DNA of 64,000 nt, taken from Przewalskia tangutica (taxonomy: Eukaryota > Streptophyta > Magnoliopsida > Solanales > Solanaceae). The position numbers and the translations under genes are program-made. Where the stretch lies: NCBI GenBank assembly GCA_029844215.1, contig CM056725.1, forward strand, positions 33,014,485-33,078,484, read 5' to 3'. The notes under the pieces are model-generated. The model did no database searches and was not told the DNA's origin. It worked only from the letters and a program-made list of their open reading frames with translations. Shown here piece after piece: positions 47,301 through 58,290 of the stretch. Each line of letters opens with the position of its first letter. The first letter of the stretch is position 1.

Positions 47301-48029
47301 TAACACAGGTACGTCTACCTTACTATATATTGTAAAATATCATGCTTTAGGAAGAATCACATAACTTCTCAGCGAAAACCACCTGCCAAGTTGAATATGT
47401 CGCGCGCAGAGTCACCTATAATAGTCACGTAGACATCAATCAAAGTCTAGACTACTCAAGGTCATTCTAAACAGAGGGTTCATAATTCTACAGAAGCCCG
47501 GGCAGCACAACCCTACCCTGAGCTATGTAAGTTCATCAGAAAACAATTCTAAGTGAGTACAGCTTCAATTATTCTTCTTTAAACCCTTCATCGTGATAAC
47601 AGCTCAATTCTATTCGTGATATTCTTCTAAGTATCTAATACTTGTTCTAATACTACAACAAGAAGTATTCTCTAATTCAAAAGAGGGTTAGGATTAGTTA
47701 CCCTGGTAAGCCCAATAATGTCCTAGATAAAGTCGCTACCGAGCAAGGTTTAGCTCCTAAGTTGTACGCTCCCAGAGTCTAAGAAACCTTAGAAGTTCTT
47801 CACAACTTCTACTAAAGACTAAGGGATTTGGGCTAGGTATTTTGGGCATTATAACGATACTAGAAGACAACTTTTCTACCAAGGAGGGGGTAGATTTTGG
47901 CTAGGCTAGGGGGGGTAGCCTCGCCAAGCTTCTCGGGGAGTGGTGTTGGACGATTTGCTAACAAAGGAGAAGAGAGGATTTTAGACTTGAAAGCTTTTGT
48001 GGACGAAGAACTCTTCATCTCTAAGGGGG

Positions 48030-48037
48030 TATTTATA
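48030..48037 (-). promoter_or_regulatory. LTR TATA box (F 3' LTR)
   Basis: TATTTATA on the plus strand. The 5' LTR counterpart is at 55256-55263. Confidence 0.7.
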
Positions 48038-48415
48038 GGTCAAGTGAAGGCCAACCAATGGCCAAGATTTAGCCAAGTGCTAGGCAAGTGTAGGCCAAGA
48101 TTCACCCATGTGTCCTAGGCCAACTAACACACAAAATATCCTACCAACTACACCTCCATTTCGCCCAATCCGAGCCCTCACGCCCGCCAATGGAGGGTGC
48201 CAAGTGGCGCCTCTTGTTGGCCCAACACGCTTCGCCTCTAAAAATCCGCAAAAATTAAAAATGACATAGCCGAAATTCCCTACGAAAGCCGTGGAAAACG
48301 CTCATTTAAAAACGACTCTAAACGGTGCCGTGAACAAAATTAATTCGCCAAGCCTTAGTACAAGTTCAAATTTTCTACGCACGCCCCACGCATATACTGG
48401 AAATACGGTATAACA

Positions 48416-48540
48416 TTTTCTCTCCTTAGAAACATTCGTCCCGAATGTTCCTTCTCAAGACAGTTATCGAAAAAGCTTAAACAGTTAGCAAATGCCACAC
48501 ACGGCCACAAAACAACACTTAGGCATAAATGATAATGGAA
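48416..48540 (-). other. Purine tract and stem-loop of F
   Basis: The minus-strand purine tract (GGAGAGAAAA) is next to the LTR. AACATTCG-TCC-CGAATGTT at 48431-48449 lies just inside. The sequence is nearly identical to the same place in A, C, D and E. Confidence 0.75.
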
Positions 48541-48564
48541 ATTTACAAGTAGGAAAGTGAATTA

Positions 48565-48715
48565 CCTGGAGGTGTGGGGAATAGGTGAGGATACTTCTGT
48601 CTCATCTCCTCCCTGAGCTCGTTCCGCCACAAGACTTTGACGGAAGCCACGTCCTTCGTCCGCAGACGCCTAACCTGACGATCGACTATCGCTATGGGAA
48701 TCTCCTCATACGATA
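48565..48715 (-). pseudogene. Chromodomain remnant at the integrase C-terminus of F
   Basis: The minus frame reads YEEIPIAIVDRQ, then RTKDVASVKVLWRN, then ELREEMRQKYPHLFPT. This is the end-of-integrase chromodomain of Tekay/Del elements, which in the family targets integration to chromatin marks. Between WRN and the final helix the residues that usually form the middle of the domain, including an aromatic position, are absent in frame. The fold is therefore probably shortened, unless the gap is a sequence error. Confidence 0.7.
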
Positions 48716-48739
48716 ACCCCTCACCGACATCGCCAATCG

Positions 48740-49535
48740 GTGTACCTTAGATGGATCCCCGATACATCTCTCAAAGATAGATACGTGAAACACCGGATGC
48801 ACCGCTTCCAGACGGACGACAGATTCAACTCAGAGGCAACCTTGCCTACCTCGGACAATCCAAACGCCCAATGTACTTGGGCCGAAGTTTCTTCTTCCCG
48901 AATCTCATCACACCCTTCATGGGTGACACCTTTAAGAAAACCCAATCATCTATCGCGAACTCTGCATGCCGACGACGATGATCTCGCATACGACTTCGCC
49001 GACTCGAGTCATTAATAGTCGCCTGATAAGCTTCACCTTATCCATCGCCGCGCACCAACCGTCCCACTAGCCGCACTCGCCCACATCGAACCAACCTATA
49101 GGCGACCGCACTTCCTCCCATACAAGGCCTCATAAGGCGCCATCCGAATACCGAGTGGTAGCTATTATTATACGCAAACTCAACTAGAGGCAAATGATCC
49201 TCCCAACTACCATCGGTCAATAACACAGCTCGCAAAGATATCTCAAGAGTCCGGATAGTGCGCTCGCCGTCCGCCTGCTCGTGGATGAAATGCAGACTGT
49301 GCTCACCGCCCCTAAACCCTCTCGAAGGACCTCCGTAAGTTAGCCAGAACCGGGCTTCGTCTGATATGATCGAACTAGGGACTCCATGCACCGACGATCT
49401 CTGATGTAAAGTCCGCATAATCCTCACCGAGAAAGTCGCCCTAACGGGAAGAAAGTGGGCTGATTTCACACCGCCGACGATAACCCATATAGAATCATGT
49501 CTCCTCCGAAAGCGAGGTAATCCCGTGATGAAGTC
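48740..49535 (-). pseudogene. Integrase core and C-terminal part of F
   Basis: A 166-codon open frame (49538-49038) starts MDFITGLPR and includes KSAHFLPVR, HGVPSSIISD, ERTIRTLE and GSWEDHLPLVEFAYNNSYHS. These are hallmarks of the Ty3/gypsy integrase core, which inserts the DNA copy. Candidate catalytic residues are D at 49533-49535, D at 49359-49361 and E at 49263-49265. D2-to-E spacing is 31 residues here against the usual 35, so codons are missing or shifted. A further frame (48945-48721) carries the GPF/Y-like tail (SAQVHWAFGLSEVGKVA). The reading frame breaks after YHSVFG. Confidence 0.88.
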
Positions 49536-49568
49536 CATGTTGATTACCTCCCACTTCCGTGTCGGATC

Positions 49569-49870
49569 TCAATCGTCAGAATAAACCACCGTGCCTCGTG
49601 CTCTACCTTCACCGCCGACAACACGCACCGAGCTACGAACTCGCAACGCCCTCTTCAAGCCATCCCACCAATACACAGATCTAAGGTCGTGGTACATCTT
49701 GGTCGACTTCGACGGATAGAGTAACGCGCGCTGTGTGCTTCCCAAGAACTCTCGCCAAGTCCTGAAACATCTGGAACACACAACCTGCCCTCAAACCTTA
49801 GCACCCCATCAGATGCTACCTCAAAAGGACCCTTGCTCTTACGAAGAGTTGTATCACGATAACGTGCCAA
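49569..49870 (-). pseudogene. Integrase N-terminal zinc-binding part of F
   Basis: Two overlapping minus frames together show the HHCC region: EAHSARYSI in one, then STKMYHDLRSVYWWDGLKRA in the other. H...H residues are seen, but the C-x2-C pair is blurred by a frame change near 49620. It precedes the core domain by 30-odd bases, as expected within one polyprotein. Confidence 0.8.
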
Positions 49871-50039
49871 AACCGGATCCTCGAATCAAGGTTCTTCACC
49901 TCCTCGACGATGGAAGACTCGCAACCTCACGAACTCTAACCCCACCGCTATCGTAATCAATCAAACGGACACCAAGGCTCGCTAATCGATGCAAATCACG
50001 AACCATGTCCTCCTCGCTGGTCGCACATCCGATAAGCTC

Positions 50040-50460
50040 CCATCGACCTACGACTCAAGAGCATCCGCCACAACATCGCCTTCCCGTGGTACAGATATCA
50101 ACATCGTAATCCTTAAGCAACTCTAACCACCGCCTCTCGCCGTAAGTTCACTCCTCCGTCAAGATATACCGAGGCTCTTGTGGTCGTATAAATATCCACG
50201 TGAACCCCATACAAATAGTGCCTCCAGATCTTCAAAGCGTGAATCATACCGCCAACTCTAAATCACGCGGGTAGTTCCTCGTGTTTCTTCACCGTCGACG
50301 CATATGCTATAACTCGCCATGCCGCATCAACACACATCCCACCCGATGCCCGACGATCACAATACACGCATATAACCATCCGACCCTCCGGAAGAGTAAG
50401 AACGGGGCGGTCAGTACTCTCTTTCAAGAATCGAAACCTCGCCACAAGCATCACCATCAA
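50040..50460 (-). pseudogene. RNase H part of F
   Basis: The frame at 50460-50263 contains RPVLTLPEG, VYCDRRASGG and VIAYAS, typical of the Ty3/gypsy RNase H start, including its first acidic residue. Downstream, ALKIWRHYLYGVHVDIYT (about 50168-50225) and, across a shift, DHKSL and LELLKDYDVDI follow in the family order. RNase H removes the RNA strand of the RNA-DNA hybrid. At least three frame changes occur. Confidence 0.82.
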
Positions 50461-50599
50461 ACTTGCGCCTTCGAGTCACCTAGTCAATGGTGCGTAGATA
50501 GAAGCAAACTTCTCCACGAACCGATAATATCCCGCAAGGCCCGTAAAATCGCGAACCTCGCTTGAGTAGAGGTCTAGGCTAAGTCCTCGATCGCTTCGA

Positions 50600-51200
50600 T
50601 TCGCCAGATTCCACTAACGCCATCACCCCGGCTAATATGCCCAAGAAACGCCATCAAGTCAACCAAAACTCACATTTGGAAAACTTGGCGCATAATCGCT
50701 GGTCCCGAGAATCACAAGACAGCCTCAAATGCTCCGCATGCTCCCGCCTGAGCGAATAAACCAGATATCATCAATGAACACTATCACAAACGTGTCCAAA
50801 ATGGTTTGAACACTCGGTTCATCAAATCCATGAATACCACGAGCATCGGTCAACCCAAAAGACATGACTGAACTCATAATGCCCGCATCGTCCGAATGCA
50901 TCCTAGGGACATCCACCTCTCGACACGAACTCGATGATAGCCCAACGCAGATCAATCTTGAGAAACATCTCGCGCCGCAATCGTCGAACAAATCATCAAT
51001 CCCGGGAAGGGGGTATTCGTTTAATGGTCACTTTGTTCACCGTCAGTAGTCAACACACATGCGCAGCTGGCCCCGCCCTTCTTCTTCACGAACAATACCG
51101 GCGCTTCTGGAGAAACACTAGGTCCGATAAAACCCTTCTCCAAAGAAATCTCTAAGCCGATCCTTCATCTCTCAACTCGGCAGTGCCATTCTCAGATGGC
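50600..51200 (-). pseudogene. Reverse transcriptase of F
   Basis: Motifs in order on the minus strand are VSPEAPVLFVKKKGG (about 51074-51120), VMSFGLTDA (about 50842-50868) and DTFVIVFIDDI. In the last, FIDD at 50767-50778 takes the place of the YxDD active site; FIDD is common in plant Ty3/gypsy. Then come EHAEHLRLS and CAKFSKCEFWLT (about 50640-50720). The protein copies element RNA into DNA. The frame is broken at several points, e.g. a stop at the residue equivalent to the CVDYR motif. Confidence 0.88.
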
Positions 51201-51479
51201 GGAATGGAAATAGGCCGAGTGTCCGCAATATGTCAATACAAAACTCAATCTCCTCTCGTGAGGATACCCGAGGTCATCTGAAACACGCCCGGGAACTCAC
51301 GACCATCGAATCGATCAAAATCTGGTACCGCAGCCTTCAAAGATCAAACACCCGAACGAGATGGTAGATATACCCTTCGCACCATCTTCCTAGCCTCGAG
51401 GTAGGAAATAAACCTACCCTCGGCGATACCGCGTCTCTCCCACTCAACAACCGGCCTCAGAAATCGGAACTGCATTTAC

Positions 51480-51760
51480 TTCTCTCTAGCCTACATTGGC
51501 GTAGCAAGCTAGCCAATCCATCCCCATAATCACGCCGTCAATCATCTCCAACTCTATCAAGTCCGCCAGGGTCCGACGATCGCAACGGTCACAGACAAGC
51601 TCTATATACCCGCCGAGCTACCACCGAATCACCCACCGCGTAGCTACCTCGAGTGGTCCATGGACTCGTGCTCTATCCCTATCCTACTAGCAAGGGGAGA
51701 TATATAGACAGAGTAGAACCCGATCTATCAAAGCATACACATCAAACCTAAACCGATAAG
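51480..51760 (-). pseudogene. Aspartic protease part of F
   Basis: Minus-strand pieces in family order are DVYALID (about 51725-51745), VGDSVVARRVYRAC (about 51598-51640) and ADLIELEMIDGVIMGMDWLA (about 51508-51570). The D-S/T-G active-site triplet falls at a frame change just after ALID, where one frame reads GSTLS. The protease cuts the Gag-Pol polyprotein. It lies between the Gag knuckle and the reverse transcriptase. Confidence 0.72.
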
Positions 51761-53028
51761 GTACCGTGACGACATCGTGTGAGGTCTCCGATCCCGCTTA
51801 CCGACAAAGCATATACGCGCTCGAGGACCGCTAGAATCGACTCGCGCCACGACTCCGCGCGACCCCGATCCACGTGTACCTTGCCCGGGCGAGTAATCGC
51901 TTGGGATGAAGAAGCCGCAATGCACTCGTAGCCGAGCCCTACCACCGCCGCCGCCGGCCGACAAATCTCGCAAAGTGACCTGCCGCCACAAGTATAGCAA
52001 GCTCCCGAGTACCTCCCGTAATGGTATTCGCCACAACGGGCACACCGAGCTACCTCGAACGTTAGCACTTCGCTACTCGAAACTGGTCCCGCCCCGACCG
52101 CCTCACCGCCTCGGGCCAGGCCGAAATGAGGTAGAGCGCTCATACCGCCGTGGTGCAAATCTAGACTTCACGACGCCGCCACCCCGAGGACCACCAAAAG
52201 AACCGCCGCCTTGGCCTTCTTCTCGCCGCTGATATCGCTTACCCGCGTCTCTACGCCTCACAACCTAACAGCATGAGCTCGATACGGTTATGTCCATGCT
52301 CGGCAAGGGACACACCCGCACAAGACTCGCCATGTAATCATCTAGCCCATGACATAGCGATGCACCGCCCTCCATCTCTCGCTACGGCAGTGGACATATC
52401 GAGCCAAAGAATCAAACTCGACATTGTACTCCTCACCGCGCCCTCCCCGCTCAAAGAATAAGAATCTATCACCGTGCCCTCCTCATCCGCGGAGGCAAGA
52501 AGTGTGTGAGAAAAGCCTCAAAACTCATCCCATACCTGGAGGTGCATGCTCTCCCGAAAGCTCCTATGAATCAAACCAATCGATCGCGTATCACGCAGCC
52601 GATGCGAACCGAATGTCACAGCCCTCGCCTCAAGCCCCGATCACCCGTGATAATCCTTCGCAAATGACGGATGAACTCCTGCGATCATCCTCCGCTCGAC
52701 CAGAAAAACTCGCGGCTACAACTCAAGAAATCTCGTGAGCCTCAAACTATCTCGCCTCTGGTGCACTACGGTGCGACCGAGCCGAGCCGAACTGCCGTGA
52801 TCCAAATTTCTCTCAGACGGGCCACAACTTTAGCCAATAGTCGGGCCATCTCCTTGTACTCCTAACCTCCGCCCTGTGCCGTGGGACATGAGGTGTGGTA
52901 CTGGTCTCGCTGGGCCGCCGGCCATAGAACTCGCTGCCTCGTATAGACTGGCCCGAGCCCTCGTGACTGGGTGTCTCGCTAGCGCCTCACCGCTTTGCCT
53001 TCTCGGGCCCGGTTTTACGTGGAGGCAT
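51760..53028 (-). pseudogene. gag of F
   Basis: The start is the minus-strand ATG at 53026-53028 (MPPRKTGPEKAKR, then a stop through a probable indel), about 190 bp from the primer-binding site. The core includes HRYVMG and, one frame away, LDDYMAS near 52330-52360. An open frame at 52158-51748 has CARCGEYH and CYTCGG. The rest of the CCHC knuckle (GHFAR) continues one frame over at about 51960-51985. Gag packages the RNA. The frame breaks are single-base in the places I could trace. Confidence 0.75.
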
Positions 53029-53216
53029 AATCAGCATAGAAAGGAATACGTTAGAGGGGTCCAACCTATAACACACTTTCTAAAGCACGATCTCGTAATG
53101 AGAAGAATAGAAACCAATCCTAAATATCCTATAGCCTCTCGATTATCGCGTGGTGCACAACACACCGATAATCAAGACTTCATCGGATACGGCTCAGACA
53201 CTTTCCGAGGATTAAT

Positions 53217-53228
53217 CGCTCGATACCA
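53217..53228 (-). other. Primer-binding site, element F
   Basis: CGCTCGATACCA on the plus strand, four bases from TGTCACGACTCGCCC at 53233. It is the same one-base-short variant as in the other elements. Confidence 0.85.
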
Positions 53229-53232
53229 CTTT

Positions 53233-55643
53233 TGTCACGACTCGCCCGGCCCGTGGATCGTGCCTTACCGGCACCCAATTAGTCATACATCGTAGTAACC
53301 AGTGAATATAAAACAAGACAGAAACAGCTTTATAAAATAAGACACGCTTTATCTCGATGAAAAGCTTGCCTTTCGCATAATATAAATAACTCAAGTTTTG
53401 CGCTACATCCCAACTGCATAATAGTACTACATACCTCTAAGGAAGTAAACAACTATGGCGGACAGTGGTTCCGCCATACCCCGATCAGACAAAACTATCT
53501 ACAATACAGGAGATCATACCCAAAAGTAGAGCCTCGAGAAGATGGAGCTCCCGACACCAACGCAAAGATCCTAAGGATGTGGATCTAGCACCGCCGCTCT
53601 TACCGCAGATTTAACGCAGCCTCGGGCGAGGTCAAGACAACAGTACCAAGTATGTGAAACTATAAAGTACTTAAATGAAATCAGTATTCAAAACCTTTTC
53701 ACAAATACACCGCTTCAATTGCACATAGTACACATCACAAACAACAACAAAGAATAGGAAAATCAGAATGTCTATTCTAGGCCGCGAATGATCAAGCAAG
53801 GCCAATCGCCCATAGTATCATTCCCGCGTGCCTAGCCCCGACTTCCGCACCCGCATAGGTCCCACATGCACCGCATGAGATATTTCTCGATCGGGGCAGC
53901 TAACCCCAGATCCGCCTAGGCTCCCGCACTCGCATAGCCTCAAAAGACCGTGATAGTCTCAATGCATCGCACAGGAATCTCAGATCAGGCTAAACGCCTG
54001 AATGATCAATCTCGAGCATACCGCCGCCCGCATAGTCTCACAGACCGCATAGCCGTATAGACCCGCATCAGCGGCAAGCCTCGTATAACAAATGGGGTAG
54101 GTGATACAATAACAAGACAATGGACTTACTTGTTAGCAACGTAAGCAGCAAGAATGACCCCTTTACACAAAGATTACAAGACACTAACACGTAGCATCAT
54201 AACATGTCTACTTATCAAACAATCTTACTACACTTAATGTAAATCAATACAAGGCTTTTATAAACAAACAAGTAAATAGCCTTTTTATCTTTCTTAAGTT
54301 ATACCTAACTTCCCATAAAGCTAGTATAACTCTTAAGCTTTGTTTTAAAACCAAGTATTTATCTTCATAAAAATGATTCTTTGAAAGATTCTTTGAAATG
54401 TTCGCTTGTTATTCAAAGCTTGCCAGGCATTGCCGTAAGTATTATTCAAAGCTTAAGCCAGTGAGGAATTGCAATAAGTATTATTAATGCTTAAGCCGTG
54501 AGGCATTGCCATAAGTATTATTCGGCTTAACACATGTACGCTTCACCGTACTATATATTGTAAAATATCATGCTTTAGGAAGAATCACATACCTTCTCAA
54601 ATAAAACCACCGCCAAGTTGAATATGTCGCGCAGAGTCACCATAATAGTCACAGACATCAATCAAAGTCTAGACTACTCAAGGTCATTCTAAACAGAGGG
54701 TTCATAATTCTCGGTAAGTCGGGCAAAGACAACCCTACCCTGAGCTATGTAAGTTCATCAGAAAACAAATTCTAAGTGAGTATGCTCAATTATTCTTCTT
54801 TAAACCCTTCTACCGTGATAACAGCTCAATTCTATTCCGTGATATTCTTCTAAGTATCTAATACTTGTTCTAATACTACAACAGTAAGTATTCTCTAATT
54901 CAAAAGAGGGTTAGGATTAGTTACCTCAGAAGCCCAATAATGTCCTAGATAAAGTCGCTACTGAGCAAGGTTTAGCTCCTAAGTCAGACGCCCCAGAGTC
55001 TAAGAAACCTTAGAAGTTCTTCACAACTTCTACTAAAGACTAAGGGATTTGGGCTAGGTATTTTGGGCATTATAACGATACTAGAAGACAACTTTTCTAC
55101 CAAGGGAGGGTAGATTTTGGCTAGGCTAGGGGTGGGGGTAGCCTCGGCCAAGCTTCTCGGGGAGTGGGTGTTGGACGATTTGCTAACAAAGGAGAAGAGA
55201 GGATTTTTAGACTTGAAAGCTTTTGTGGATGAAGAACTCTTCATCTCTAAGGGGGTATTTATAGGTCAAGTGAAGGCCAACCAATGGCCAAGATTTAGCC
55301 AAGTGGCAAGTGTAGGCCAAGATTCACCCATGTGTCCTAGGCCAACTAACACACAAAATATCCTACCAACTACACCTCCATTTCGTCCAATCCGAGCCCT
55401 CACGCCCGCCAACGGGAGGGTGCCGTGGCGCCTCTTGTTGGCCCAACACGCTTCGCCTCTCTAAAAATCCGCAAAATTAAAAATGACATAGCCGGAAATT
55501 CCCTACGAAAGTCGTGGAAAACGCTTTTAAAAACGACTCTAAACGGGTGCTGTGAACAAAATTAATTCGGCCAAGCCTTAGTACAAGTTCAAATTTTCTA
55601 CGTACGTCCTTACGTACATACTCTGGAAATACGGGGTATAACA
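53233..55643 (-). repeat. 5' LTR of F
   Basis: 2411 bp, parallel to 45996-48415 along its whole length with scattered small indels. TATA 55256-55263. It ends GGGGTATAACA before TTGTT. Confidence 0.9.
55256..55263 (-). promoter_or_regulatory. LTR TATA box (F 5' LTR)
   Basis: TATTTATA on the plus strand. This is the copy that would drive F's own RNA. Confidence 0.7.
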
Positions 55644-55648
55644 TTGTT
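55644..55648. repeat. Target-site duplication TTGTT (right of F)
   Basis: It follows GGTATAACA directly. E's LTR resumes GACATATAGTAGAAAG. Confidence 0.9.
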
Positions 55649-56934
55649 GACATATAGTAGAAAGTACCTTGTGTGTATAACTTGATTGTGTTGGTTTGTG
55701 ATAGCCTTGTAAATACTTTCTTGTTGATTGATAAGTAAACATGCTAGGATGCTATGTGTGTTAGTATCTTGTGATGTTAGTGTAAAGGGGTTTTCCCCGA
55801 TCGCGCTTAAAGTTGTTTGACTATCACCGTTATGTTGGTATTGTACCACTCACCTTGACTTATTTCCGAGGTTGCCGCCTCCGACGCGGGTAGACTTCGT
55901 GTCCGGGACCATGATTCGAGAATACCTCACGCGGGTCCGTGGATCCACGCGGAACTACGGAGTTCCGGTTAGTGCGCGGCCTTTATGGTCACGCGGTTTA
56001 CGCGCTGCGCGATCGCGAGTCCGTGACGATGCCGGGAGTAGCTACCCTCGACGCGGGTTATACCTCACGCGCCTACGAGGTTGGCCTATGCGGAGTCATG
56101 GAAAGTTCTGTGGCTAGACGCGCACATTTGATATCATGCGGCGAGTGACTGCCTTTGATCATGCGACGGCCTAGACAGATATCATGATACGCTTTATGAC
56201 CTTGTTAGTACGTGGGTGTTAGTAGTCGGCTATGCCTTCGCATTTACCTGCATCGCTTTATTTGGACACAGTGGGACTCGTGTTCATGTGTATTCCTCGT
56301 GCTTTTCTATCATAGATCGCGTGAGGAAGGTATTCCACGGGCATGATTGATGTTATGGGCTCGAGACCCATAGTTATATTCGAGTGATGACTTTGAGCGC
56401 GAGTCCCCGACTTGACATGATCGCTATTTATTGTGAATCGTAGTTTGGTTATCATACATGTCTCCCGCTTTATAGACTATTATGATTTCATTTACTGATT
56501 TTTAGTTTCACATACTCTGCACTGCTTGCAGATCGACTCCTTCGGGGCCGCTCATGCCGCAGTCGAGGTACACCACGCTGATCCTAGCTCGTGGTCAGCC
56601 AGCTTGGGAAGCTCCGCTTCTCCGAGGCTTATCACGTATAGTCCTCGCCGCCGTAAGTGTTTACATTCGTGGTTCATGGGCCCCGTCCCGCCATTGTTGT
56701 CGATCATTCTTAGAGGTCCGTAGTAATCAGGGGCGTGGTTTGTAAAAGGATTAAACTGTTCATGCTGAAAGAGTTGTTATTTATATATATACCGAAGGTA
56801 ACCGCTTTTGGTTAGCCTTTCTTATTTCACCGCCTTATTACATCGTTTCATGTATTGTCTTTATGTTCTACGATTACTGACGATGTCTACTGGGTGCCCG
56901 GTAAGGCACTACCACGCCCGGTTCGGCCGTGACA
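55649..56934 (+). repeat. 5' LTR of E, part 2
   Basis: It continues after F and matches 61684-62969. It includes the GC-rich cassette (55870-56150) with ACGCGGGT/CTCACGCG pieces repeated about 150 bp apart. The LTR end is TGCCCGGTAAGGCAC...GGCCGTGACA. Confidence 0.9.
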
Positions 56935-56938
56935 AAAG

Positions 56939-56950
56939 TGGTATCGAGCG
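56939..56950 (+). other. Primer-binding site, element E
   Basis: TGGTATCGAGCG, four bases after GTGACA. Confidence 0.85.
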
Positions 56951-57135
56951 CTTAATCCTCGGAAAGTGTCTACGCATCAGATCCAAGCAGTTCTTGATTA
57001 TCATGTTGCGCACCACACCAATAATCGTGAGGCTATAGGGTATTTAGGATTGGTTTCTATTCTTCTCACTCCGAGATCGTGCCTTAGAGCCGTGGTTGTA
57101 AGTCGGACCTCCGACGAAATTATTTCCTTATCGCT

Positions 57136-58290
57136 ATGCTCCGCGTAGGCAACCCGCCTGTGAGGCAAGCGCACCGAGGAGCCGCGAGCAGAGTTCAGAG
57201 GGTGGCGAGGCACAGCCCAATCATTACCTAGGTAGTGCTTCATTCGGGGAGTTCTGCGACGTCACTAGCCCCAGCAGAGTTTTAGCACGGCGGCGCCGTT
57301 CCTACTGCGGCCACGATGTTTGGACCTTCAGTTCCGCGACCGGGAACAGAGAGTATAGAGTATACCGATGTACCGCGAGTCTTGATGAATATCAACGAAG
57401 GTTGTCGCGAGTAATTCTTCGCTTAGGTTGAGCATGGCTCGTACGGGCTTATGCGCAATGTGCCAAGAAACGTAGATCAACGGGTTAATGAAGGGCGATG
57501 TAAGAGCGGCAAGTGTCCTTTGGTAACTTTCGAGGCGAGTCACCTCACCAAAGAGATTGAATATGTGCATCCACCGCTGCAGAGTGGTCCTCCACTGTGG
57601 TTCGTGACGTCGGTACGCAGGAGTTGGTCGAACTCCGCAGTTTTCGTCACGCCTACATCGTATGGTTCCAGCCACCGATTCGCTTTTCCTCATTACATGA
57701 CAATGACGCCATCCCGGGAATGTCGTTTTTATGTTGGTACTTGTTGCACTGCGCCGTGGCCATGTGTCGAGAGAGGTCCTTGTAGGAGGACTTAGCCTTC
57801 AGGATCGCTGGTAGTTCGTCATCTTCCTTAGCTATGCGCTTCACGGCAGGTGGCTGATTAGAACGACTAAGGAGGAAGCAAGAGATATAGATTATCCTTA
57901 ACCCTCTAGAGATCTCAGATGTGATAAGGTGAGTATACCTTAAGTGCTATGTTCTGATAGCAGTATGTTAGTTGTGATTAGAAATCATGGTGGGTTAACC
58001 GAGTAAGATTTTGGGGGATAGAGAAGGTGGGAGCCTTAGAGTTTTATACGTAGAGACCTTAGAGGTAATGCCATCTCAAGTATAGGTGTAGTGTTATGTT
58101 TGATCCTTATCGGAGTGCATAGTGCACGTGAGCTATGTTTGTGGGATAAGTCCCTGAGTAGCGTGATTTGAAAGAGGGTAGTCGAGCTAGGAAGACCGCT
58201 AGGTTTTCGTAACGTGATTTGTGAAATTGTTCCGGATCGGGGAACTAGTGTTTTGCGCGATGCCGGGTAGGGTTGAGGCCACGTTGCGGG
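57136..58290 (+). pseudogene. gag-position relic of element E
   Basis: A likely start is ATG 57136 (MLRVGNPPVRQAHRGAAS), at the gag position. Downstream frames are short. They share little visible wording with the gag relics of A, C and D, and I found no clear CCHC knuckle. Several 60-120 codon frames overlap on both strands around 57328-57850 and look incidental. Whether this is an eroded gag or a replaced segment cannot be told by eye. Confidence 0.35.

Larger units (their letters stand above)
45996..48415 (-). repeat. 3' LTR of F
   Basis: It runs from TGTCACGAATTCGCCCGGCC to ACGGTATAACA. It is shorter than family-A LTRs. It has TATA at 48030-48037, a U3 dyad of the GTGCCA/TGGCGC type at 48193-48213, and a 36-40 bp tandem at 47181-47300. 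Block 46520-46840 (GCATAGTCTCA-like repeats) differs from family A and occupies the cassette position. Confidence 0.88.
45996..55643 (-). mobile_element. Element F: pol-bearing Tekay/Del-type Ty3/gypsy chromovirus, TSD TTGTT
   Basis: The element is 9.65 kb with 2.41-2.42 kb LTRs (45996-48415 and 53233-55643) and a 4.8-kb internal region. The internal region shows gag, protease, reverse transcriptase, RNase H and integrase in Ty3/gypsy order, then a chromodomain remnant. Coding is spread over many short frames linked by one- or two-base shifts. The two LTRs are alike throughout. Primer-binding site, purine tract and stem-loop match those of the pol-less elements. Assignment to Tekay/Del rests on the integrase tail and chromodomain wording and is by eye. 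Confidence 0.9.

Noticed and set aside
45996..55643. Endogenous pararetrovirus as an alternative to a retrotransposon
   Set aside because: F has LTRs, a target duplication, integrase and Ty3/gypsy domain order; no movement-protein or coat-type frame was seen.
57328..57850. Paired ORFs of 114 and 121 codons on opposite strands in E
   Set aside because: They overlap each other, have no recognised motif and lie in an eroded internal region; kept only as part of the E relic.
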